Shown here piece by piece: positions 57,601-64,000 of a stretch of 64,000 nucleotides of DNA. The number at the start of each line of letters is the position of its first letter. Position 1 is the stretch's first letter. The notes under the pieces are model-generated. The model was given only the letters and a program-made list of their open reading frames with translations, did not search any database and was not told where the DNA came from. This DNA comes from Mesostigma viride (taxonomy: Eukaryota > Streptophyta > Mesostigmatophyceae > Mesostigmatales > Mesostigmataceae), in NCBI GenBank assembly GCA_009746045.1, contig RPFO01000156.1:4052591-4116590 (forward strand). Reading direction: 5' to 3'. Position numbers and translations under genes: made by a program.

Positions 57601-59480
57601 CCCATAGAAATATATCAAAACTTACCCCCCCTAATAACTACAGAAATGCAACTGTCAACCACTGAATGATGTTTGGGGACCATAAACATGATGTTTGGGC
57701 ATGCATACCACCACTTGTTGGGGGTACTACCCCCAGCCATACACCGGCTATGAGCTAAAAATAGAAAAAAACGCTGTCCGGGGCACATCTTGCCCAGAAC
57801 AGTGGGAGAACCAGTTGCATGAAAAAAGCACAACCCGTATAAAAATGTCATGGGACATTGTTTCTACCTAATTGGATCAACAAAATCAGCACATCCCTTT
57901 GAGTTATTAATTTTTGGGCCAAAAATACGCTTTTTTAGGCGGGGCGTCCCCATACACACTCATAACACATCAATTAGGCCTGAAAAGCACAAGTCAAATT
58001 CTGTCATGACCATAGAAGGCACTGTCAAAGTTTGGTGGCATTCAGAGCTCAGCTGTAGCAGTTATTAATTTTGGCAGTTGGCCACCTGTGCAGACGCTAA
58101 GGAAGGCATTAGTGAGTATTAAGGCACACTAACACTTCCTATGCCATCCAAAAGGCTCCTGACCATGCCCAATTCGACCACAATGTACAAGGACGTGGCT
58201 GGGCACGTCATGTGCCCTTGCCTTACCTCGACACGGGCAACCTGTTGCGTGTGTGCACAACAATGAGGCAGGTAGCTCTACATGCCTAGCCAACACTTCT
58301 AAAGCATATTCCAGGTTTATGGTGTGGGCATCATCCCAAAACCAAGCTCAAACACACCCTAGAAAGCCATATCCACTGATTGCCCAAAAAGGGTAACAAC
58401 AGACAGTCCACAGAGAAAGCAGAATTATCATACATGCTGCTTGCCAAGGCTTCTTACCATGGTTACCTTGCCTTGCTAGCATATGAATTAGGGCTCTCCC
58501 ATTTTAGTGGGAGAAAGGCCAACAAGACAACGATAACCCCTACCTACGTGCAGTTCCACCCATGCAGTATGCCCCTCAGAAAAACCACTGCCACCTTTCT
58601 TTCCAGCGCAATTGTTTGCCAAGAAACAAACTCAAGCTTGTGAGCCTCTAACCACAATGAAGCCTCTGCTAAGAAAGGCCGCGTCAATATTCACACAAAA
58701 CTGAGTGCTGTTAGCAATCTCCTTCCAAGAAACCACTCAGCAAATCCCTGACAACTTGACGATATGCCACGGTCACGCTTTGACACATCCCAGCCATGCA
58801 ACGTACATAAAAACCACTGAAAGGTGCCAGGAATCTGGCGATGCGCAGCACGGAATGGCATTATACCTGGCGCTAACTGCACGGAAAGAAGCCGAAAACT
58901 TGCGTTGATAACCCATAAAGGAAGCGAAACATTCATAGGGTCACGTTGATCACACGATCGTACCATTACCGGAATTGTCCTTCGCCCAGCGGCGCAAGAA
59001 AGAACAACCTTCCATGGAATAATAAGACGCGCATCCCGCGAGCCTGGAGAGTGTCTTACCGATCATGACGGAAATCTTGCCGAAACCCAGCAAATTTTTT
59101 AAAGCTTTACCAATAACGATTTAAACGCATCCTTGACGCTAGGTAAAGCCCATAAAACCTGACAATCACCGCCGCCAGCGTGCATTCTAATTTATTCCTC
59201 TCGACGAAAACATCAGATTGGACCCCCGTGGCGATGGTCATCAATAAAATCATCGACACTGCAAAAAACGCGAACTCCGCTACGAAGTAGTATCATTTAC
59301 TCATCATCTTTAAGATTCGCTCAGTTTCTCTGCATTCCGCAAGCTATCTTTTTCTACTCTGCCTGAAAGCACGTCGCCATGGCCAGCTCCGGTAGGGGTG
59401 CGCGCCCCGTGCACCACTTTTTCACGGTACGGACGGGTACCGCGAATTTTTCGGCGCCAAAATATTCGCGCCGGGACCGT
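57601..59480. other. No gene recognised
   Basis: About 1.9 kb of DNA with frames below 95 codons and no motifs. No terminal repeats found. Confidence 0.4.
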
Positions 59481-59540
59481 CCCCTTAAGTTGCGACGCCC
59501 TGAAATTGGCGGCGATCGTAACTTAATGCGGTTATGACTG
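59481..59540. repeat. Repeat R hairpin, copy next to a TIR element
   Basis: ttaagttgcgacgccctgaa ... ggcggcgatcgtaacttaa, then gcggttatgactg; in the intact copy at 12.0 kb this is gcgggaattactgtaa. The sequence continues after the transposon as ctgtaag at 61687. Confidence 0.65.
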
Positions 59541-59773
59541 TACCGTAGTGGTCAAGATCACTTTGCGATGAACCTACTTTGCGACCCAAAAACAGGGTGA
59601 AATTTGTAGTTTGCGACCCTAAATGAAAGCAAAGTTTTAGGTTTGCGAGCCCATCGACTTGTTTATGGTCAGTGGCTGGTACCCGCCACTGCGGCCCAGC
59701 TTAATGAATGATTAGGTACTCGCCTACCCAAGTGTTTTGATTCATCATGCACTGATAATACTGATTAGTTATA

Positions 59774-61205
59774 ATATATATTTAAAAATATAATTACTTA
59801 CAGCAGAGTGAAATCACTCAAACCAAAGCAAACGCCCAGCTATAAACCTATGTACAGAGCCATGTCAAAGCTCTATACTACGATAAGACCAATGGAAACG
59901 CCTAACGGGAGGAACCTAATAGCCCTACTGCACCGCAAAATCAGCCCGCGTACGGCGGAGCATGATGTCAGCCATGGCCCGAGTCAGCGCCACCGACAAG
60001 CGCTGACGCCAATATGACGTCCAGGTCCGCGCCGACCATGGGGCCCGCTGGCCCTCCAGGTCCAGCCGGTCCTCCCGAAGCCGGCAACACTCCTTGAAGA
60101 AGGCGGAGGTCAGGGGCCCCATGGCCCCAAACTCCTCCAGGACAAAGGGCACCACACGATGGTGCCCGACGTCGCCGTAGGCCAGGAGCTTGGCCCGCTC
60201 CGCCCGGTCCGCCGTGTAACCTGCCGTGAGGGAGGCCCCAGCCACGTGGCTAAGAGCCAAGGGCCGCGCCACCGAAACGTCGATAAGCAGATGCCGGCCA
60301 CCCCCCTCAAAGTCCAGCACCACGATGTCAGGCCGGTGGTTGGGGGAATAGAAGGCAGCGCCATCCGCATCCTCGGACCGGATGTTCGCGTGGGGGAAAA
60401 CCGACCGAATCATGGCGAGCACCACCGTCAGGAGGACAGTGTGCAAATACAAATACCAATTCTGATTCTGTTGGCCCCCCATGCAGGCAAGGTAGTGAGT
60501 CCCCGTGGGATCCAGCGGCTGCCCACAGCTACCGCAAGGCCGCCCGGCCGGAACAAGAGGCTGCGGGGCAAATAGCTGGTGCCGGAGCGCCACGGAGTAG
60601 TGGCTGGGAGCTAAGGCGAATGGGGGGGCCATGGGAAGAGCACGAAGGTACGCCGAGCCCACACTCTGCAAGGAAAGCGAGAACAGCCACGCACGTCCCT
60701 GGGCGTTGAGGTCCGCGAAAAGAGCCATCCAATCAGCCGTGTGCAGAATACCCGCGTAGGTTTTCTGGTGTTTATCGATGACGCGAGCAGGGAATGCGGC
60801 GGGAGATTGAACGGAGGCGACCGAGGGAGTGCCGCGAGGGAGGTGGCGCTGTACCGCCTGAGCGGCACGGACGGGAGAACAGGCCTGCTGGATCTCAGCA
60901 TAGGCCTCCTGGATGGCGGTGACGAAGGGCAAAGGGCTGCTGGGGTCCAGGAGGTCAGGCGCTGCCGTTGCCAAAAGGGGCAGGAGCCGGCAGCTTTCCG
61001 CCCACGACTGAGCGACGGAGCCCAAAAATGCTGCTGGGGCCAGCCGGGCGGCACGAGTCAGACCACAGCCACCCATCCGTGCAGGCAGGGAGGCAATGCG
61101 AATAGCATGTGGCGGGAGGTCGGGGCCCGGGACCAGCTGCGCCAAGGCCGACTGGATGCGTTCGTCGTGGCCCTCGGCGGCCAGCCGGACCTGAGCCGGA
61201 AGGAC
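59774..61205 (-). mobile_element. 5'-truncated non-LTR element with restriction-like endonuclease end
   Basis: A 1.43-kb 3' part of a retrotransposon different from families A and B. The coding region is 59925-61205, the 3' untranslated region about 150 bp, and the end is AT-rich (59774-59800). The same 240-bp terminal sequence is present again at 61206-61450, directly upstream in the same orientation. Confidence 0.75.
59925..61205 (-). CDS. C-terminal part of a retrotransposon polyprotein: post-RT region, CCHC finger, RLE-like nuclease
   Basis: The frame is open from the truncation point to TGA/TAG at 59925. IRIASLPARMGGCGLTRAAR and APAAFLGSVAQSW are the 'LP..GGLGL..A...APAA' block that follows RT in many such elements. 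CGSCGQPLDPTGTHYLAC is a CxxC-x8-HxxxC finger. HRPDIVVLDFEGGG followed by HLLIDVSVARP fits the RPD...(D/E)xV signature of restriction-like endonucleases (PD-(D/E)xK fold). VVPFVLEEFGAMGPLTSAFF ends the domain. R2/NeSL/Dualen-type LINEs carry such a nuclease; Dualen elements are known from green algae. RT itself is missing by truncation. Confidence 0.68.
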   Translation of the reverse strand, partial: VLPAQVRLAAEGHDERIQSALAQLVPGPDLPPHAIRIASLPARMGGCGLTRAARLAPAAFLGSVAQSWAESCRLLPLLATAAPDLLDPSSPLPFVTAIQEAYAEIQQACSPVRAAQAVQRHLPRGTPSVASVQSPAAFPARVIDKHQKTYAGILHTADWMALFADLNAQGRAWLFSLSLQSVGSAYLRALPMAPPFALAPSHYSVALRHQLFAPQPLVPAGRPCGSCGQPLDPTGTHYLACMGGQQNQNWYLYLHTVLLTVVLAMIRSVFPHANIRSEDADGAAFYSPNHRPDIVVLDFEGGGRHLLIDVSVARPLALSHVAGASLTAGYTADRAERAKLLAYGDVGHHRVVPFVLEEFGAMGPLTSAFFKECCRLREDRLDLEGQRAPWSARTWTSYWRQRLSVALTRAMADIMLRRTRADFAVQ

Positions 61206-61450
61206 GAATATATATTAAAAATATAATTACTTACAACAGAGTGAAATCACTCAAACCAAAGCAAACGCCCAGCTATAAACCTATATACAGAGCCATGTTA
61301 AAGCTCTATACTACGATAAGACCAATGGAAACGCCTAACGGGAGGAACCTAATAGCCCTGCTGCACCGCAAAATCAGCCCGCGTACGGCGGAGCATGATG
61401 TCAGCCATGGCCCGAGTCAGCGCCACCGACAAGCGCTGACGCCAATATGC
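61206..61450 (-). mobile_element. Second, very short copy of the RLE-LINE 3' end
   Basis: Near-identical to 59774-60014 (3' untranslated region and last 30 codons). Both copies end at an aatatatatt junction, consistent with a second insertion at the A/T-rich end of the first or target-primed tandem insertion. Confidence 0.75.
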
Positions 61451-61689
61451 GAATATATATAGGGCCGGGCGTGGCCCTGAGTGGCCTGGTGCGGCCATGG
61501 AACCGCTGAGGTGACGGAGCCCATGTACTTCATGACCTGTCTACTTGGGGCCGTGCGGCACAGCGCAGGCGCGACACGGTAACATTTGAACGTTGCGACC
61601 CAAAATGAAGCCCATGAAAAGCAGTTTGCGAGGTCGATTGGCAAAGTAGTTCGTCGCAAAGTGATCTTCAGTTGACCACTACGGTACTG

Positions 61690-61984
61690 TAAGTAAGGTC
61701 TAAGGAAGCTAGGTATGCACCTCTGCGGAAGCTCCAACAAAACTGTATTCGGGACACTAGCTCTCCCTTCAAGTCAACTCAACTCAACTACTGTATTCGG
61801 GCCAGGACACCACCGAGAGAACTTTTGTGCGGTCGAGAGTGCGGAGTGCGGAGGTCCAGGGCACCACCGAACTTGTCCCCTGCGTGGGACAAGTGCACAG
61901 CCAAAGCTACACGTCTTGCAGTTTCAGCACTAACGAGTTGCACTGTGCCGACAAGGAACATTATTATTGAGTTGACCTGAGTTA
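61690..61984. other. No gene seen
   Basis: Short unique stretch between the TIR element and the LINE A tail; has direct repeats of 'actgtattcggg' at 61743 and 61790. Confidence 0.4.
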
Positions 61985-64000
61985 AAAATTAAATTAAATT
62001 ATAACATGCCTCCGTGGGGAGGTCATGTAGCACATATTCCATGATGGATGGGGTGGAGGAAGCCGCGTGATCGAACTATACTAACTCTAAGCTATCTAGA
62101 AAATCCTAACTACACTACTCATCAAAACGCCGCCTCCGCTTGGGGGGAGGTGGCTTGCCCACAGGGTCGGGCGTGTGCGCCTTGACAATCTTCTTCCACC
62201 GCGTCTTGTCCTGCATGACAGTCCAAAGACGGGAGAGAGAGTGTATGCGGTGCTCAAACTGGGCTGGGACCACTAGGTCGTCCAGCAACATCTGAACGTA
62301 GTTGGTGACAGGTTTCCCTACCCTTTTGGGAATGTCCGCGGGGCCAGGCCAGGTCAGAATGTGCCGCCCTGGCTGGCCAAGCCGCTGGGGGCCGGCCAGA
62401 CCGAGGGTGGTGTCGACCTGGCTGGTGCGGGCAAGGTGTCCTACAAATGCTATCCTACGCTGCCTAATCTCGTCCGAAACACGAGGCATGCCATGATACA
62501 AAGATTCTGATGACGGACGCTCGGAAAAACCTACGTTAAGGACCTGTCGGAGCATCCTGTAAACCGTGCCGTCTAGCCGAGCTGCCAGTTTGGGTGGGAG
62601 GGTCCACGCCTCGGCGCCATACGTGAGCACCGTGAGGACGAGGACCTTGAAGAGCATGCGCTTGCGGTGCCCGCCCAGGCCCTTCGAGCGCCAGTAGGGT
62701 GTGAGCGAACGGAGCTTGGCCCAGGCAAGGCCGATGCGGGTGTCCACATCGTCGGTGGTGTCAGGCAGCCAGCTCCCCAACAGCTTGAAGCGGTCGCGGA
62801 ACGGGACCTCCGTCCCGTCGAGCAGGCGCGGCAGCGGTGGTTTACTGGAGGCCCCAATCACCATCGCCTCGGTTTTGACACTAATCTCCAACCCCACCGC
62901 CCACGCCTCCAGGCCCAGGCAGTCCAGCCAGGTCTGAATGTGCTCGGGACTCTCGATGAGGGTGGTATCATCCGCATAAATCAGGTCGGCAAGGCGGTAA
63001 CCAGGTCTAACCCGGCCCGCCGTGCTCTTTCACGTTAAGGATGTCCAAGCCTGGCTCGAACCCCTTAAGAGCAGTAAAGCGCGCACGTGCTCGGCGCATG
63101 ACGTGATCCACGACAATAATGAACAGGTATGGGGACAGGACACAACCTTGCCACACCCCGTGGTGAAGGGGGAATGGTGGGGTGGTGCCTTCTGCAGTCC
63201 GCACTACTGCCTGTGAGCCCTCATACAGTCGGCGAATGGCAGCAATAAACGCAGGTGGCACCCGATCCAGAGCTAGGATGGCCCAAAGAGCCTCCCAGAG
63301 AACCCTGTCAAAGGCTTTGATATAGTCAACAAAAATGAAGACCAGCGGCAAACTGTCAGGGGGAAGGCGACGCACCTCCTCCATCAATCGGCGCGCGACA
63401 AACACAGCCACGACAGTGTTACGACCACGACGGAAACCCATCTGAGACTCACCCAGGTGTGGGTCCAGCGCGGCGCGGAGCCTGTGCAGCATCATGCGCA
63501 TGAAGACCTTCAGCGCGGCGCTCTGGAGGCAGACACCCCGATAGTTACCGGGGTCAGCAGCAGAGCCCTTCTTGTACAGCATGACGCGGATGGCCGTCTG
63601 CCACTCAGCAGGCGGAGGCTCGTCAGAGAGCAGGACACGGTTGCAGAACGCCAGCAGAAGATCCTTAACCGCTAGATCAGGGGTCTTCAGCAGCTCAGCA
63701 GAAAGGTGGTCGGCACCGACCGCCGCATCGTACCGCAGGCGAGCAAGGGCGCCGTCCAATTCCTTCAAAGTGAAGGGGTGGACGACGTCGTCAGTGGCAA
63801 GGCAGCCCTCCTGCAAGGCGGGGACTTGGTAGTCCGCGGCCGAGGAGGGGGGCGCTGGCGGCGGCGGGGGTCCGGCGACCCCGAGGCGGGCGGCCGTCTC
63901 GGGGTGAAGCGGCGGGAGGGGGGCGCGAGCCCCACCGGTCAAGGAAACATTGTGGGCCAACCAGCGGTCAAGGCTGACCGGCGCCGTGCCGTCCCCCGTG
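61985..64000 (-). mobile_element. LINE family A, longest copy, cut by window end
   Basis: 3' tail (aattaaattaaatt, minus strand reading) and cctccccacggagg hairpin at 62012-62026, untranslated region to 62114, then ORF2 to beyond 64000. The best-preserved member of the family here. Confidence 0.88.
62115..64000 (-). CDS. LINE family A ORF2: reverse transcriptase and C-terminal region (partial, one frameshift)
   Basis: 63007-63960 and beyond has the fingers/palm with YRGVCLQSAALKVFMRMML, LGESQMGFRRGRNTVVAVF, FIFVDYIKAFDRVLWEAL (motif A) and GVWQGCVLSPYLFIIVVDHV (motif B). One small indel near 63005 shifts the frame. YADD (62967-62978) follows in LADLIYADDTTLIESPEH, then VGLEISVKTEAMVIGASSKP, FKLLGSWLPDTTDDVDTRIG, VLTYGAEAWTLPPKLAARLD, SDEIRQRRIAFVGHLARTS and the basic PPPPKRRRRFDE stop. 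An N-terminal APE endonuclease is expected outside the window. Confidence 0.9.

Larger units (their letters stand above)
59541..61686. mobile_element. TIR transposon with nested LINE pieces
   Basis: The left end taccgtagtggtcaagatca (59541-) and the reverse complement of the right end (61686 back) agree over about 45 bp with one 5-bp indel, including cactttgcga and a ctactttgc block. Subterminal tttgcga motifs repeat on both sides. The 3-bp ctg flanks it at 59538-59540 and 61687-61689. Removing the two LINE pieces leaves about 470 bp, so the original unit was MITE-sized. Superfamily not assigned; a 3-bp duplication would fit CACTA- or Harbinger-type elements. Confidence 0.65.

Overview
The window looks like nuclear DNA of a photosynthetic eukaryote, most likely a chlorophyte green alga. 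Reasons: (i) a multi-exon gene for the thylakoid-lumen cyclophilin CYP38/TLP40, (ii) intron-rich genes with GT-AG junctions, C/G-rich introns and many minisatellites, (iii) a dense, nested load of eukaryotic transposable elements. No bacterial operon, ribosome-binding-site pattern, tRNA, rRNA or CRISPR array was seen. Most long open frames are shadows of tandem repeats or decayed transposon reading frames. I find three host genes, and I could assemble exon sets for all three with consistent phases.

Layout. 0-5.4 kb: retroposon tails and a 1.15-kb tandem duplication. Copy A carries a 1307-bp hAT-like insertion with an 8-bp target duplication; copy B carries a different 345-bp insertion. 5.8-9.2 kb (minus): a sulfotransferase-2 family gene whose PAPS-binding loop and 5' splice site are repeated 13 times as a perfect 36-bp minisatellite. 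10.2-10.8 kb: a 26-bp minisatellite. 12.45-16.3 kb (plus): a six-exon, probably mitochondrial, bL19 ribosomal protein gene. 17.1-33.1 kb: a retrotransposon graveyard with two non-LTR (LINE) families, three copies of an element that carries only an ORF1, and remains of an older Ty3-like element. 34.0-35.3 kb: CCCA-rich low-complexity DNA. 37.86-43.25 kb (minus): a seven-exon CYP38 gene (449 residues). 43.85-55.41 kb (minus): an 11.55-kb Ty3/gypsy chromovirus with two LTRs, target duplication, PBS and PPT. 55.88-57.57 kb: a piggyBac-like TIR element flanked by TTAA. 59.54-61.69 kb: another TIR element with two head-to-tail, 5'-truncated LINE pieces inside. 62.0-64.0 kb: a LINE cut by the window edge.

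Most notable points. The Ty3 element has an extra 5' ORF that resembles the RNase H1 hybrid-binding / caulimovirus P6 fold. It also has two long ORFs of unknown function between integrase/chromodomain and the 3' LTR. The LINEs, the ORF1-only elements and short SINE-like copies share a 3' terminal stem-loop plus TTTAA-type tail, which suggests one retrotransposition machine mobilises all of them. A dispersed hairpin-bearing repeat occurs at four places, and two of these were hit by different TIR transposons, so related uninterrupted copies show the pre-insertion sites. All functional statements come from motif reading by eye; no database search was run.
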